From Saccharomycopsis fibuligera x Saccharomycopsis cf. fibuligera (Eukaryota > Ascomycota > Saccharomycetes > Ascoideales > Saccharomycopsidaceae): DNA of 64,000 nucleotides. A program made the translations under genes and the position numbers. The notes beneath the pieces were generated by a model. The model had not been told where the DNA came from. It saw nothing but the letters and a program-made list of their open reading frames with translations, and searched no databases. The stretch is from NCBI GenBank assembly GCA_001936135.1, contig CP012813.1:1612001-1676000 (forward strand). Reading direction: 5' to 3'. Of the stretch, positions 38,562 to 50,110 are shown piece after piece; position 1 is the stretch's first letter, and each line of letters opens with the position of its first letter.

Positions 38562-39923
38562 TATGGTTCAAATACGTTAAGACTGTGAATTTTCTCTTTA
38601 GTTTCTCCCTTTGGTTATGATTCATATACCACTTATTCGGTGAGTGCGTAAGAAGCGTACACCATTCACTACTTTTGTTCTCGTTGTTGTAAAGTTCAGG
38701 TTAGTTGCTCTGATTTTGGTATTTTCAAAACAGCGACGTTTCGGTGTCTAGCCTAATGTCTTCTTGTTTTTGTTTTTGTTTTTGTTTTTTTTTTTTTTTT
38801 TTTTTTTCATTTGACTTTATGCTGTGCCCAATGTTGTCTTTGTCTACGATTTAGTCTACCTTTTGATTTCTGTTATCCTCAACCAATATCTATTTAGCTT
38901 TGGTCACAGGACACAGAACTCTGTATTTGATATTGAAATAAATCCCTATGGCAGTTACTGTCTCCTACTGACTGCAACAGTAGCAATACCTGATCCTTTT
39001 ACAAAGTTTGGTTTCACGAGTTTTGAGTTTCCGGGGCACATTGAATATTTTCTACATACGGAAGTGTATGATAATGGCCATTCTTTTTGTTTGGGGGATT
39101 GGCGGTACATGCTGCTATATTTGCAGTTTAGTTTTATGTTCCGAGGCCTTTGTTGCACTCTAACCTAATTAATATGGCCATAAAAAAAAAAAAAAGTGTT
39201 CTCAGTCATACCACTGCTGCTTGCTTAAAAAGTGTAATTGGTTTTCTCTTTGCGAGTATTGAATCTGTAGTAGAATGGCTCGACTTGCCTCAAGATGCTC
39301 CCACAGAGGAAATAAAGATAATTGAGCTAATATTTTACAGAAACTTTAAACAGATTTTACTAAATTAAGTAAACAGTTTTTACTAAGTTAAGTAAACAGT
39401 TTATTAAAGGAAAAAAAAAAAAGAGAAAATCAATTTTTAAAAATAAAGGATTAAAAGCATTTGAACATGATCGTAAGGAAACTAAAGGTAGTAAAAAAGT
39501 AAGTAAACAGAACATTGTCAAAACAGAATTTAACGTGCATGCAATTAGGAAAAGATAAATGGTGATTGGAAATATTAAAGCAACCTGAAATGACTTAAAA
39601 AAAAGATGAGTTAAAACTAAGAGGATAAAGAAAATAAATTAGGGAAAAAAATCGTAAATCGGAATTAGCTAGGAAACACAGCTGGAAATAAGTAAAATAA
39701 AAGGTAAGTTTTATCATGAAGACTCGGAAAACAAAAAGTACAAAAACAATATGTAATGGCGATATAAAGATGGATAATAGGCCTGAATAAAAAAAAAAAA
39801 CAATTATCGGATGAAAAAAAAAAAAAAAGAAAAAAAGGTTCTTGAAAACTCAAATATAACCAAAATAAGTAGTTAGTTATAGATTCAAGAAGCAGTCACC
39901 TTCGACAAATAATTAATCAGAAC
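38562..39923. other. Intergenic, convergent 3' ends of the SRAP gene and the J-protein gene
   Basis: 1.36 kb, T-rich on the left (38768-38807) and very A-rich on the right (39180-39840). It includes a 23-bp duplication at 39356-39402. A 114-codon frame at 38824-39168 starts with GTG and has no ATG start, so it was not called. No RNA gene was recognised. Confidence 0.55.
39356..39402. repeat. 23-bp near-perfect tandem duplication with GTAAACA
   Basis: Two copies of TTTACTAARTTAAGTAAACA, followed by GTTT, differ at one base. Each contains the forkhead-type word GTAAACA; a third GTAAACA lies near 39504. Confidence 0.75.
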
Positions 39924-41318
39924 TCAAGCAGCGGCTTCAGCAGCCTTATTTTTCTCTGCAGCGGCAGCAGCAGCAGCTCTTTCTCTTTCCTCTCTGTTCT
40001 TCTTTCTCTGCTTTCTACCCTTATCCTTTTGTGCCTCTGCTACCAACTCTTCAAAGATCCTTGCTTCTTCACTTTCAGCCTCTGTTCTGGTTGTAGCCTT
40101 GAAAACTTTACCAAGCCTAATCAAAGCCTCAGCTCTTTCAATTCTCTTATCCAAAGGAATTGTCTTATCATACAATATCAAATCACAAACACCGCGCACC
40201 GTTCCTTGGATTTCAAATTTAGACCCGTGCCATGCAGCAGCCAACACTTTACCCATCAATAATTTTTCCATTTCTGCAATCTCTTCAGGAGTTGGTTCTG
40301 GCATCCCTTCTTCTTTCTCTTGCATTTTGCTAAACTCTTCCATAGTTGATTGGGCATCCAAAGCTGATGATATAGTTCTAAATGTATCACCAACCACTCC
40401 TGCTTTCTCTTTCACAGATGAAAAAAAGCCGCCAATGCCCAAGAAACGCTGACTTTTAATAAATATAGACCCTTTGGTAGCGTATACATCGCCAATGGTG
40501 TGCAAAATATCAAGCCCAAAAGATTCAATTTTAAGCAGGTCAGCTTCTGCCTTGTACTTTTCATCAAATGCTAATAAGCATTCTTTCGTTTTGCTGCTTT
40601 CTGTCCAAATAGATAATTTTAACACCAACTTCTCAGCCAATTCTCTTTTAGTTTCTTCTCTTTTCTTTCTGCTTTCCTCCTCGTATTTCTCCAACTCTTC
40701 TTTTTGTTTATCAGTCAACTTGCTCTTGTTCTTTTCTTTTTCATCTTCCTTAGTAGATCCTTCCACTGATGTTGCTGCTGTACCACTATTTGAGCCAAAT
40801 TCAGTGCTGCTATTTACTTTCTCAGAACTAGCGGTATGTTCAATGGCTAATCTTGAACCGTCCGGTCTGCGAGTGTAATTATGTTCTGTTTCATGAATGT
40901 TATTCTGGGCTTCATTATTAGTGACATCAGAGTTCTGCCCATTGTTTTTGTCAGGTTCTTCTTCGGGATTGGATAATTCTGCAGTTTTGGCTAAATCTTT
41001 CAATAATGTTAATTCCCCAATATAGTCCAGGAAAGCTTCACCACCAAAAATCATGGCAAAATACTCAGTGGCATCCTCAAAACCTTGTTCTGGAACTGCT
41101 GACTCTTTACCATATCTGTCATACTTGGCCCTCAATTCATCGCTTGATAATACTTGATAAGCTTCTGTAATACTTTGAAATCTTTCCTTTGCCTCTGGAG
41201 CAGGGTTCTTGTCAGGATGGTATTTGAGAGATAATTTACGATATGACTTTTTGATTTGCTGCGGCGTCGCTGATACCTCAACTTCTAAAACTTTATAATA
41301 TGTATCATCCACGACCAT
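39924..41318 (-). CDS. Caj1/Djp1-family J-domain co-chaperone
   Basis: 464 residues. The J domain spans 5-70 with HPD at 34-36 (YHPDKNPAPEAKERF). KYDRYGKESAVPEQGFEDATEYFAMIFGGEAF directly follows, in two stretches typical of the DnaJ-X family that includes yeast Caj1 and Djp1. A disordered Asn/Ser/Glu linker separates this from the DnaJ-X domain (about 235-430). The C-terminus is a basic RKQRKKNREERERAAAAAA helix. The J domain stimulates Hsp70 ATPase; Djp1 helps peroxisomal and mitochondrial proteins delivered via the ER surface, and Caj1 acts near the plasma membrane and ER. There is no Cys-rich zinc domain, so it is not a type I DnaJ. I cannot choose between Caj1 and Djp1; the length (391 versus 432 residues in S. 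cerevisiae) is closer to Djp1. Confidence 0.88.
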   Translation of the reverse strand: MVVDDTYYKVLEVEVSATPQQIKKSYRKLSLKYHPDKNPAPEAKERFQSITEAYQVLSSDELRAKYDRYGKESAVPEQGFEDATEYFAMIFGGEAFLDYIGELTLLKDLAKTAELSNPEEEPDKNNGQNSDVTNNEAQNNIHETEHNYTRRPDGSRLAIEHTASSEKVNSSTEFGSNSGTAATSVEGSTKEDEKEKNKSKLTDKQKEELEKYEEESRKKREETKRELAEKLVLKLSIWTESSKTKECLLAFDEKYKAEADLLKIESFGLDILHTIGDVYATKGSIFIKSQRFLGIGGFFSSVKEKAGVVGDTFRTISSALDAQSTMEEFSKMQEKEEGMPEPTPEEIAEMEKLLMGKVLAAAWHGSKFEIQGTVRGVCDLILYDKTIPLDKRIERAEALIRLGKVFKATTRTEAESEEARIFEELVAEAQKDKGRKQRKKNREERERAAAAAAAEKNKAAEAAA

Positions 41319-41639
41319 TGTTATAAGGCGTTGAGTTATAAAAATTTGTGATGTTTCGATGAATAGGTTAGAACGTTGTTCTACTAAAGTCTTTGTTTGA
41401 TAGGTTGAGTTATATCGGTTTGATCTGTGTTTTCACGGTGAAATGCGAAAAGTGAATATCTTCAATATTGTATGTTATTTTCAAACAATTATTGAAATGC
41501 AATATGAATAATTAATAAAACAGCAAGAAGTCACCAGATTTTTCTATGATAAGACTACTTGGTGTTGGTGAGTAGCTTGTCAAAGTTATAATTGTCTACT
41601 CTTATTAGACGGCTCAAAGCAGCGATGGCGTTTTTCTCA

Positions 41640-41670
<31 letters not shown>

Positions 41671-42146
41671 GTTTTTTATTCTTTCATCAAAGACGGAGTA
41701 CAAACGAGTTTCGGGTGAGAGCATGTGATATCGGGGGTCAGAAATGCGCTCTAGATTTAACATTATAAAGCTCAACTTGTCCTTTTGGTTTTCTTTTATA
41801 AAGCTTATAATACAAAATTGTAACCAACTTTATCTTATCAATTAACTTCTTGGAGGAGCCTGAATAATATAGTGTTTACGGTGTTACTTTGCGGCATTTT
41901 ATCACATTGCAAAGCGAACTCCAGCATAGGTACAAACGTAGGCATCCTACAAGGCACGAGAAAGCTTCTACACTTAGAAATTAAAACAGTCAAAAATCAA
42001 GGTGAACATGATATTAATAAAGAACGTACACTATATACAGTAATGAATTGTGTATCTAAACAGATGCGAATAAAGATGCGATATTATCCGAGCAGCCATG
42101 GTGGAAAAATATTAAAATTAGGAGTAAGTCTAAATTCACACATTGC
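41319..42146. other. Intergenic: J-protein gene upstream region and MRPS5 3' end
   Basis: 828 bp. A 28-base T tract (41643-41670) lies about 325 bp upstream of the J-protein ATG. A plus-strand frame at 41872-42159 begins at GTG, overlaps the MRPS5 stop and was rejected. Confidence 0.55.
41643..41670. repeat. Poly-T tract (28 bases)
   Basis: Uninterrupted T run in the spacer between the J-protein gene and MRPS5. Confidence 0.92.
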
Positions 42147-43115
42147 TCATGGAGAGTAATAAGTTTTACGCAAGTCAATAACCTTCTTACCTCTACCCAA
42201 AGCCAATTCTTCCAAAGATCTACCTTGAGTCAAAGCTTCCACAGTACCCTTAGCAATATTCATACCATTTCTAGACTTGTAAACCTTACCAGACAAATCT
42301 TTAATACCAGCACATTCACAAATTTCGAAAATGTAGTGGTTCACTCTAAGACCAAAACCTGGTGGAGCTGATCTCAAAAACAATTTCACACCATGATATC
42401 TAAAATCAATATCACCAACGATAGTTCTATCTTCTAATCTTGGAATGTGCTGCAAGTTCTTGATGGCATTCCAGTTAGCTTTCGTTATGGCACCAGCAAG
42501 ACCTTGTCTATCTTTACCTTCACCCAAACCCACCATACCGTTACCATCACCACAAACCACGAGGGCATAAAAAGATGGAATTTTACCTTTTCTTGTCTGG
42601 TTTGACACCATCTTTACCACCAATGGTCTGGTCTTCAATCCGGAAATGTAGTTCTTGGATAAACCTGTCAACTTGGACAAATTGGTGAAAAAAGATTCAT
42701 TTCCTCTACCTGATACACTTTCTACCACCGTAGCGCCTTCTGGAACGTCTGGTCTGGCTAGAGTCGTTGATGGGTTCATGAAATCGGCCTGTGGCTGTTT
42801 GGCGTTATCCCAAAATGGATCAATTTTGCTGAAATCATCTAAATAAGGTGGTGCGAATTTGGCAGAAGGTTTACGAGCATCCCAGTGAGCAGGATCTATC
42901 GAAGTTTCAGCCAACTTTATTGATTCTATTAAATCAGAAGAATAGTATTTTTTCAACAAGTTCAAATGATTTTCTTTCAAGTTATTGTAGTCGTTGTTGG
43001 ATAATGGTTGATTATTGCTGATGGATGCGGATGAGCTGAAAGAGCGCACGCAGCTTTGGAATTCACTAAGTCTGCTCACTATTGAGCGACTACTGTTGAA
43101 TGTAGCTCTTATCAT
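42147..43115 (-). CDS. MRPS5: Mitochondrial ribosomal protein uS5m
   Basis: 322 residues. The N-terminus is Arg/Ser-rich without acids in the first 20 residues ([20 protein letters not shown]), a typical presequence. The ribosomal S5 domain pair covers about 150-305: [35 protein letters not shown] (dsRBD-like N-terminal fold) and [20 protein letters not shown], then [20 protein letters not shown] (C-terminal fold). It belongs to the small subunit of the mitochondrial ribosome near the mRNA entry site, as S5 does in bacteria. The intervening N-terminal 120 residues are a mitochondrial extension. The start is the first ATG and yields the presequence. The symbol follows yeast usage. Confidence 0.95.
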   Translation of the reverse strand: MIRATFNSSRSIVSRLSEFQSCVRSFSSSASISNNQPLSNNDYNNLKENHLNLLKKYYSSDLIESIKLAETSIDPAHWDARKPSAKFAPPYLDDFSKIDPFWDNAKQPQADFMNPSTTLARPDVPEGATVVESVSGRGNESFFTNLSKLTGLSKNYISGLKTRPLVVKMVSNQTRKGKIPSFYALVVCGDGNGMVGLGEGKDRQGLAGAITKANWNAIKNLQHIPRLEDRTIVGDIDFRYHGVKLFLRSAPPGFGLRVNHYIFEICECAGIKDLSGKVYKSRNGMNIAKGTVEALTQGRSLEELALGRGKKVIDLRKTYYSP

Positions 43116-43617
43116 TCTGGTATAGCTTGGTACCTTTGTCTGTTGTGCTGGCTGGACCTTTAGCTGCTTATATTTGTACTATCTGTACTCCTCGTCGCTT
43201 TAATTCTCACTTTTCACTTTTCACTGTACAAAAAAAATTGTTTCCAAAACGAAAAAAAAAAAAAAAAAACGAAAATCAGAAATTCATGTCATGTGATCTT
43301 CAAATTACCCAGATGATTATGGAATGAGCCTAAAATATCTATGACAGGGTAATATAGATTTACGCCAAACTTGGCTAATATTTAAAATAATGATTTGGCA
43401 GTTATTGTAAAAGTACTAAAAGTAAATGATTTTAGGGTAAAAAAAAAAAAAGAGTTGAGATAGGATATTGTAGTAACAGCTAATAGGTACTACTTTTGGA
43501 TTGCTATAAAATAAGTGGAAAAATAGAGCAAGTTTGTTTAGTATTAAGATCAATGTAATTCTATAAAAGTTCGTAACTTATAACCATATATTATTCTAGC
43601 TTTTACCCTTGTAGTCA
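43116..43617. other. Intergenic: MRPS5 upstream region and FOL3 3' end
   Basis: 502 bp, AT-rich, with A tracts near 43252-43269 and 43440-43451. Repeated TTTTCACTTTTCACT lies about 100 bp upstream of the MRPS5 ATG. No gene is seen. Confidence 0.55.
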
Positions 43618-45081
43618 TCAATAAATTTCATTCACACTTCCGTTATTTCCCAAATGTATTCTAAGAATTTCCCCTACAAGATACAAACTACCACAGGCAA
43701 CTACCGAACACTCTTCATTCCTTATAAAAGCAGGCAAATCTTCACTAAGCAATTTCTCTACATTTGGCTGTACCAAAATTTGTTGACTGCTAACAATTCC
43801 ACCAAATTCCTCCAAAATGCGCAGTTTGAGTACCTGACAATCATAAGATTTGATCCAAGGCATGCCGTCAACTCCTTTTTTATAATCAAAATTTGTCAAA
43901 AAAAGACTGAAATTTGTACCGTATTCATTGTTTTCGTTTCTTTGGGAAAGGCCATCATTAAGCAATGGCTTTAAAAGAGATAAGAAATCTTTTGATGAAG
44001 TAATTGACATCACAAATACAATATTCTTCTTTAATAGTCCCTTCTTGATTTGCGAATTGATAAATTTTTGCAATTCTAGAGCTGCTGAATGATTATGTGC
44101 CCCATCCAATAATATTGGCAACAATGAAAATGGATCATTGGAATTATACTTGAATTTCAATTTTTGTAATCTGCCGGGCCATTTTGTACCAGCTATGCCA
44201 TTTTCAATTGATTGTAAAGTAATAGACTGTGCAGATTTATAATGATTTAATTCAATGAGTTTGGTTTTTAGAATATCAATGATTTTTAGTGCTACCGAGA
44301 GATTATTACGTTGGTACTGACCCTGTAATGGAGATTTGCTTAAATCAATTTTAGCATTTTGGAAACCTGGCAGCAAGGTGAAGTGGTTATCATCAACTTC
44401 ATTATGAAACTTATTCACTACTGATAAATCACTCTTATTCGCATTACTGACTTCTTGGACAACTTGTAGTACCGATGGTTCATTGCTTCCATCAACCACG
44501 CATGGCACTAATGGCTTAATAATCCCAGCTTTTTCTTTGGCTATTGCTTCAATCGTTGATCCAAGGATATTTTCATGATCCATTGATATTTTGGAAATCC
44601 CCGTAACTAATACTCCGTGGTTACTGGTACTGCTGCTAGTATTTTGGCTAGCAATCTCAAAAGCCGAGGGTATCACATTAGTAGAATCTAGTCTTCCACC
44701 AAGCCCAACTTCAACAATTGCAAACTTTACATTTTCCAACCTAAAAATTTCAAATGCCACGGCAGTCAAAATTTCAAACTCGGTGGCATTAATCTTGAAC
44801 TGTTTATCAAACTGAATGACTTTTTGCTTAACGGTATCAAACTGTTCCAGCAGCACGGGACGTCCATTAAGAGTGATTGAATCATTAACGCTAACTAAGT
44901 GTGGCGAGGTGAATTTCCCATTGCTTATGTGGGAATGAGTAAGAATCGAACTAAGATAGGAACAAATTGAACCCTTGCCATTAGTGCCAGCAATATGAAT
45001 TGCATGCCAAGTGGATAAATGAGGGTCACCTAGCTTTTTCAATAGGAGTCGTATTCTTGAAAGACCTAATTCGATTCCCAT
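43618..45081 (-). CDS. FOL3: Dihydrofolate synthase
   Basis: 487 residues. It opens MGIELGLSRIRLLLKKLG, close to my memory of yeast Fol3, followed by the Mur-ligase-type P-loop AGTNGKGSICSYL (31-43). Later motifs are SPHLVSVNDSI, VEVGLGGRLDSTNVI, SMDHENILGSTIEAIAKEKAGIIK and ILLDGAHNHSAA. The enzyme joins glutamate to dihydropteroate using ATP, the penultimate step of folate synthesis. It is distinguished from folylpolyglutamate synthase (Met7) by the Fol3-like N-terminus and the absence of a presequence, so it is probably cytosolic. S. cerevisiae Fol3 is 427 residues; the extra length is in loops (Asn/Ser-rich, about 150-165 and 200-250). The start is the first ATG. Confidence 0.9.
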   Translation of the reverse strand: MGIELGLSRIRLLLKKLGDPHLSTWHAIHIAGTNGKGSICSYLSSILTHSHISNGKFTSPHLVSVNDSITLNGRPVLLEQFDTVKQKVIQFDKQFKINATEFEILTAVAFEIFRLENVKFAIVEVGLGGRLDSTNVIPSAFEIASQNTSSSTSNHGVLVTGISKISMDHENILGSTIEAIAKEKAGIIKPLVPCVVDGSNEPSVLQVVQEVSNANKSDLSVVNKFHNEVDDNHFTLLPGFQNAKIDLSKSPLQGQYQRNNLSVALKIIDILKTKLIELNHYKSAQSITLQSIENGIAGTKWPGRLQKLKFKYNSNDPFSLLPILLDGAHNHSAALELQKFINSQIKKGLLKKNIVFVMSITSSKDFLSLLKPLLNDGLSQRNENNEYGTNFSLFLTNFDYKKGVDGMPWIKSYDCQVLKLRILEEFGGIVSSQQILVQPNVEKLLSEDLPAFIRNEECSVVACGSLYLVGEILRIHLGNNGSVNEIY

Positions 45082-45672
45082 TGTGTGTGTGTTGAATTGA
45101 TGTGACCTATGGTGACACTTGATGATCTATGATAACAATTCTCTGACTTTCCCAACTGAAAGATATTGATTACTGCTTATCACTTATCAAACCTAGATCT
45201 GGAGATGATCTAGAGATGGCATGATGACTATTATTTTTTCAACTAATTTTTTTGCTTGTGATTTTGTTTTTTCTGCGCGTTGTTGGGAAAAAACCAAAAA
45301 CAATGCCAAAATATGCATGCACCAACATCGCTGTGAATTGTGTAAGATAAGGGATATAGCCCTATGGTGCAACGTTTTCTTTGTAACCAAATTGCTAAAA
45401 GCTACTAATTAGCCAGTGATTCACTTTCGTCAAGTATATAGTTTTAGGTGGCCGTCTTCTAGATATTAGACATCTACCCTTACCGATAGAACATTAAATG
45501 GAACATAACTATCTTGACTTGCAGACTAAAGGAAAAATTGTTGCTATAGGGCCTCAGAAGCAGTATAGTACAGAGACTGAAAGTACTATAAAAAAGAAGC
45601 AAAAATTCATGCTTATAAGATTCACTTTATACAGTTGCAATTTATTAACTTCATTATATGCGTAAAGCTCGA

Positions 45673-45706
<34 letters not shown>

Positions 45707-47035
45707 TCAAAAAATAAAATGTTAAATATCAAGAAGAAACAGCTAATTGGATACCATCAAATTGAATACAGCTTCTGTTGTAAACTGCAAAAGAAGAGTG
45801 ATTTAAAAGAAATTTTGGACCAGCAAACCAATTTAAAAAGATGACTATGTATAAAGTACAATACTTACCACAAGCGTCTATAATACGCAAATTATTATCT
45901 GAATAATTTGCTGTGATGTAAATTCAAACTGTAATGGCTGGTTCTCCTAAGTGAACATAATTTAAACTTGAGTTTTTTGACTTCTTGATTTCTTTTTTGT
46001 TTTGTTTTGTTTCTTGGCTAGCAATATTATTAATGTTATTTTTGTTGTTTTTATTACCAGAGTTTCTGTTTGAAATTTCGCTCGACTTTTCTCTTTTTTA
46101 TTTTTGGAAGTTTTTCAAGCAATTTTGTTTTCCTTGGATTCATAGTTGAATACTTAGTTTGTCTCGTTTGGTACTTTGTTGTTCTAATTTTGTTTCTTTA
46201 TTTCAAATTATGGTTTTTGTTCGTTATCACTCAAACAAAATATTTCAGAGGTTCAATCTAAAAAGCAGTCAAGACCGTATCCTTGTTTACTCTTAGGTTT
46301 TCTTACGGTGCTTCGTTTAACTTCTTATAATTATAAGCGTATCTGTAAATCTCATCTATAACTATATTCTATGTGCCACATCCCTGTATTGGTAAGCACA
46401 TTGACAACTGGTAGCCATCTACTTAATTTCATCAATTTACACTTATTCATTAGCCTAATATACTTTTTTTTTAAAAAAAAAAAATAACAAAAAAAACGAC
46501 GTTTTGCAACAGTCTTGATTTCTCAATTTTATTTTCTCGGCCGAAGTTTAAAAGCTTTGATACCAGGTTTTTTATAAAAACGTAAATTTTTGCACTATTA
46601 AAATTTTTTGTTAAACTTCCCTCAGTGCTATTCCAGTTGACGCAAGTACCTGAAATGCCCATTTGAGTTAAAATAATTAAATTGTCATACGAACAAAAAA
46701 AAAAAAAAAAAAAAAAATGGAGAATCTGAAAATTTATCAAAAGAAATAAGAAAAAAAAAATATATATATATACATATATATAAAACTTTAGAAAAACGGT
46801 TGGAAGCAAACACAGCAGAGCTGAAAGGCGTTAGTAAAATAATTTTGAATTGTCAATTGCTTAAAAAAAGAAAAACGCCTACAATATATATGAAAAAAAA
46901 ATATATGTTAGTTTAGAAAATATTGTCAATGAGCACGCAATTTTAAAATAAAATAAAATAAAATAAAATAAAAAAAGGATTAACGGGCAAAATATAATAC
47001 AAAAAGCGTAATAAACAAGCATAGATGCAACTACC
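45082..47035. other. Intergenic: FOL3 upstream region and GPC1 3' end
   Basis: Nearly 2 kb, the longest gene-free stretch. It contains a 31-base A tract (45674-45704), another near 46694-46718, AAAAT tandem repeats (46946-46975), and TATA runs near 46760-46780. A 63-codon frame at 45221-45412 (ATG ATG) has no features to support it. No RNA gene was recognised, though an unannotated non-coding RNA is possible. Confidence 0.5.
45674..45704. repeat. Poly-A tract (31 bases)
   Basis: Uninterrupted A run, about 600 bp upstream of FOL3. Confidence 0.92.
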
Positions 47036-48730
47036 TCACACTTGCTTCTTTTCCTCCACCGTAGCACTGGTTCTAGTTTTGGCAGTATCGTGCTTGCCAT
47101 TATCCAAGCCTTCCCCCTCTTTGCTCTCTTCATTAATACTAGCATTGCTCAGTGATCCATTAAGTAAACTTTCGGCTTGTAACTGAGATATTTCATTTTG
47201 CAACTTAAGCACCTCTTTTTCCAATTTTTTGCCAAACACGTCCAAGTAATAACTGGCGCCATTATAACTAGCCACAATAAAGATGAATGCCATGAACAAA
47301 CTTGCTAATCTTTTATACTTGATCCATAATGGGCAAAGCAACATTGTTCCTAATTGATATCCATACTGGATCAATGTGAAGGCAACTACTGGTAATGGTT
47401 CAGGTAAGCTATTAACCAATCTCCCAATAGGTTTTTTTGCGTATGATTTACGTAGCCAACTAAACGAGTTAACTCTGCCTTTTTTAATTTCGTTTTTCAG
47501 TTTGTACGTGATGAAATAATGGTATGCTGATTGCCAAATGAGATAATAGAATGATGTCCAAAGGATACCATTGATACTATTCCATGAAGTAACTTTAGCC
47601 GCTCCGGGGAATCTATTTCTTTTATAATCTGGCAGCACTTCGTGTGTAATGACAAACAATGTAGCTGGTGGAATAATATGAATAAATGAAGAAGTGATTT
47701 TTTCAATCGAGTGCAACACTAGTGAATTTCTCCAAGTTATAACGGCAAACGATAACGTGCCGAACGAGAACCCAAAACAAACAACAAATAAATGCTCCGA
47801 ATGCGGGAAAACCCAAATGTATAACATCACTAGCACATTAACATAATAGCATAGATCCGCCAAAAAGTACTGAAATTCACGTTTCCAATAAGTGTACAAT
47901 CTAATAGGCATCAAAAGACAAAATAGCACAGAATAGTACCAGTGGAAATAGTTTGGATACTTGCCAATAAGAATCCCTGCGTAAAAAATTTGGAAAAGGG
48001 CAAATGCGTAAAATAATTTTTCCGTTTTAGAAGCATTAACGGTACTGAGCAAATTCTTGTCGAGTTTAGTCAAGTGTTTGGCAAGTTTAGTTTTTAGAAT
48101 GATTAATTCTTCATCATTGATTTTATTTATGAATTTATCTTTTTGCAATTTGGCTCTGTCTTTAATTTTTTTAGTTCTTGACTTGACGTTAGTGAAGGCG
48201 CGTTTGGAGACATTCACAGTGATACCTGGGTTCAAAAGATTGATGAATGAGATTGATTCTTCGTCAACAGAATTACCAATTGAATTGCTAGAATATGATC
48301 TGCCACCTCTTTTGTATAACGAATGTGGAGTAGGCGTATCATCGTTGGCATCATCAAACTCCCAGTCATCATTATCGAAGCCATCGGCACTATCGGCAGA
48401 AGAAGCGCTGCTGGTGCTGGAGCTGCTGAAGTTGCTGTTAGTTGAGCCATTGACTCTTTTTAAATTACGGCTTCTATCCTCGTCTTGAGCCTCAGATTCA
48501 ATGATTGTTTCACTAGGTACTTGAACTAATTCTTCTTCATCATCGTCATCGCCATTATCGTCAACAATAGCAGTTTCTTCCTCAATAACCACTTTTTCCT
48601 CTTCAGTGGCGTTTTTCTTTCTCACATCAATGTTTCGATCTTGAACCCTGTTTGATTTTTCTTGAGCAGTGGCAGTGTTGTTATTGGGGCTTGAGGTTGT
48701 GTTTGAAGTATTTGGTGTTTGTTGAGGCAT
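47036..48730 (-). CDS. GPC1: Glycerophosphocholine acyltransferase
   Basis: 564 residues. A disordered, acidic N-terminal 200 residues is followed by a Lys-rich helix and a membrane domain of about eight spans (about 225-475), including YWKREFQYFLADLCYYVNVL, LYIWVFPHSEHLFVVCFGFS, AVITWRNSLVLHS, SWNSINGILWTSFYYLIWQ and PVVAFTLIQYGYQLGTMLLC. This His/Trp-rich pattern is that of yeast Gpc1 (YGR149W, formerly DUF2838). Gpc1 transfers an acyl chain from acyl-CoA to glycerophosphocholine, giving lysophosphatidylcholine for phospholipid remodelling, probably in the ER. The C-terminus is a short coiled coil and a charged tail. The start is the first ATG. Assignment rests on recall of the family motifs. 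Confidence 0.87.
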   Translation of the reverse strand: MPQQTPNTSNTTSSPNNNTATAQEKSNRVQDRNIDVRKKNATEEEKVVIEEETAIVDDNGDDDDEEELVQVPSETIIESEAQDEDRSRNLKRVNGSTNSNFSSSSTSSASSADSADGFDNDDWEFDDANDDTPTPHSLYKRGGRSYSSNSIGNSVDEESISFINLLNPGITVNVSKRAFTNVKSRTKKIKDRAKLQKDKFINKINDEELIILKTKLAKHLTKLDKNLLSTVNASKTEKLFYAFALFQIFYAGILIGKYPNYFHWYYSVLFCLLMPIRLYTYWKREFQYFLADLCYYVNVLVMLYIWVFPHSEHLFVVCFGFSFGTLSFAVITWRNSLVLHSIEKITSSFIHIIPPATLFVITHEVLPDYKRNRFPGAAKVTSWNSINGILWTSFYYLIWQSAYHYFITYKLKNEIKKGRVNSFSWLRKSYAKKPIGRLVNSLPEPLPVVAFTLIQYGYQLGTMLLCPLWIKYKRLASLFMAFIFIVASYNGASYYLDVFGKKLEKEVLKLQNEISQLQAESLLNGSLSNASINEESKEGEGLDNGKHDTAKTRTSATVEEKKQV

Positions 48731-50110
48731 AATGATCTTTCAATACAGATTCAACTTTAAATTCGGGGGGTGGGAATGGAATTGGACTTAAAAAATGGCA
48801 GTCAATTTTATGTGCTATAAGTACAGTTTTTCTTTCTCTATATCAGTGAAGTTTGTTTAGCATGCAATTGAAATGTGAAAATCTGGGGCGTTTGCAGACT
48901 TAGCTGTAGAATACTATGCTATGGCAGCTGTTGTCAATGTCTTAAATATGAAAAGGGCAGTAAAAAGCTCTTTACTAATAAAATACCGATGAGATGATTG
49001 AATAAAAGAACTCTTAATAACCGTTTCTTAAAATTGGAGACTGCAAGCAATTATGTGGGTGTGTGAATGTACCAGTAGCTGTTGGTGATTATGCGAATTG
49101 TGCGGATTGCGGGAACAATTATAACAATTATGTGATGCAATAATCTCTGGAGTTGCGATGATGTGATGTGTATGAAGCAATAATATGCGTGTGTCTAAAG
49201 TGGGTTTGACAATACGGGGCAGTGGTTGAGAGATAAAGAAAATGAGTAACTGATTGATTACAAAGTAGATTAAGTTGAGGTATGAAAAAAACAAAAAACA
49301 GAAAGGACAACCCAAAGCAGGATTGATAAATTATTTATAGCTAACTACGCTTAGCGGTGTCTGTCATTAACTTTCCCAAACAAAAACAAAAACAAAATAA
49401 AAAGATTTTTGTCTTTTATTTTTTCTGCTCATCGCCGCCAATCGCCGCGGTATCCTGCACCAGCCACACCGTGCTTTGCCATCAACGGCAATAACATTGG
49501 TCAGCAGCCACTAGTCAAACAATTAATTCCAACAGCGCTCCAGGAACTACTTTGCAAAGTGAATCTACACCATATAATCTACACCATATAATCTACACCA
49601 TATAGTGCAGTGTATAGGATGTCACACTTAACACTGGAGGACAGCACCAGCACCAAGAGTAAATTTCTCGTTGTAAAGTGCTAGACAATCACACTTGCAT
49701 GTTCTCTGGGAACCCCAACAAAATTCGGGTGTGGCAGTTACGTAGCCAAAATCTGGGTTTGACACATAACTGCAGTTGTAGCTGGAACAGCGTTGTGCTG
49801 TGTCCAGCAAAGAAAAAACGGCTTTTTTTTTATTCGTTTTTTCTGGAACGTTGGTTTTCACATGCTTTTTTTATCCGCCGTCCGCATCCATCCGTATCAC
49901 AGTCTCCGTGCCCGTATACGCTGTACTAATTGATTCAAATTTTATAATGTTGTTAAATTTACAAGAATCTAAAATATAACGCGTAATGTACATTTACTCA
50001 TTTATTGCAAAATGAAACCAAATAATCTTGAAATACAAACGCAAAAACTATAATCCAATATGCAATATGCAATATGCAATTTTTAATTCTCCACCACCAC
50101 CCTTCTCTTT
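48731..50110. other. Intergenic: GPC1 upstream region and GRC3 3' end
   Basis: 1.38 kb. It holds a G-rich patch (about 48764-48774), a triple 14-bp repeat (49562-49603) and a triple CAATATGCA repeat near 50057-50082. No supported gene; frames at 49409 and 49028 lack convincing starts or features. Confidence 0.55.
49562..49603. repeat. Three tandem copies of a 14-bp unit
   Basis: AATCTACACCATAT is repeated perfectly at 49562, 49576 and 49590, in the spacer between GPC1 and GRC3. Confidence 0.92.

Noticed and set aside
38824-39168. 114-codon frame downstream of the SRAP gene
   Set aside because: Starts with GTG, lies in a T-rich 3' spacer and has no recognisable motif.
41872-42159. Plus-strand 95-codon frame between the J-protein gene and MRPS5
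   Set aside because: Begins at GTG, has no ATG, overlaps the MRPS5 3' end antisense and shows no domain or splice signals.
45221-45412. 63-codon ATG frame in the long FOL3-GPC1 spacer
   Set aside because: Short, Cys/Phe-rich by chance, no domain or conserved feature visible.
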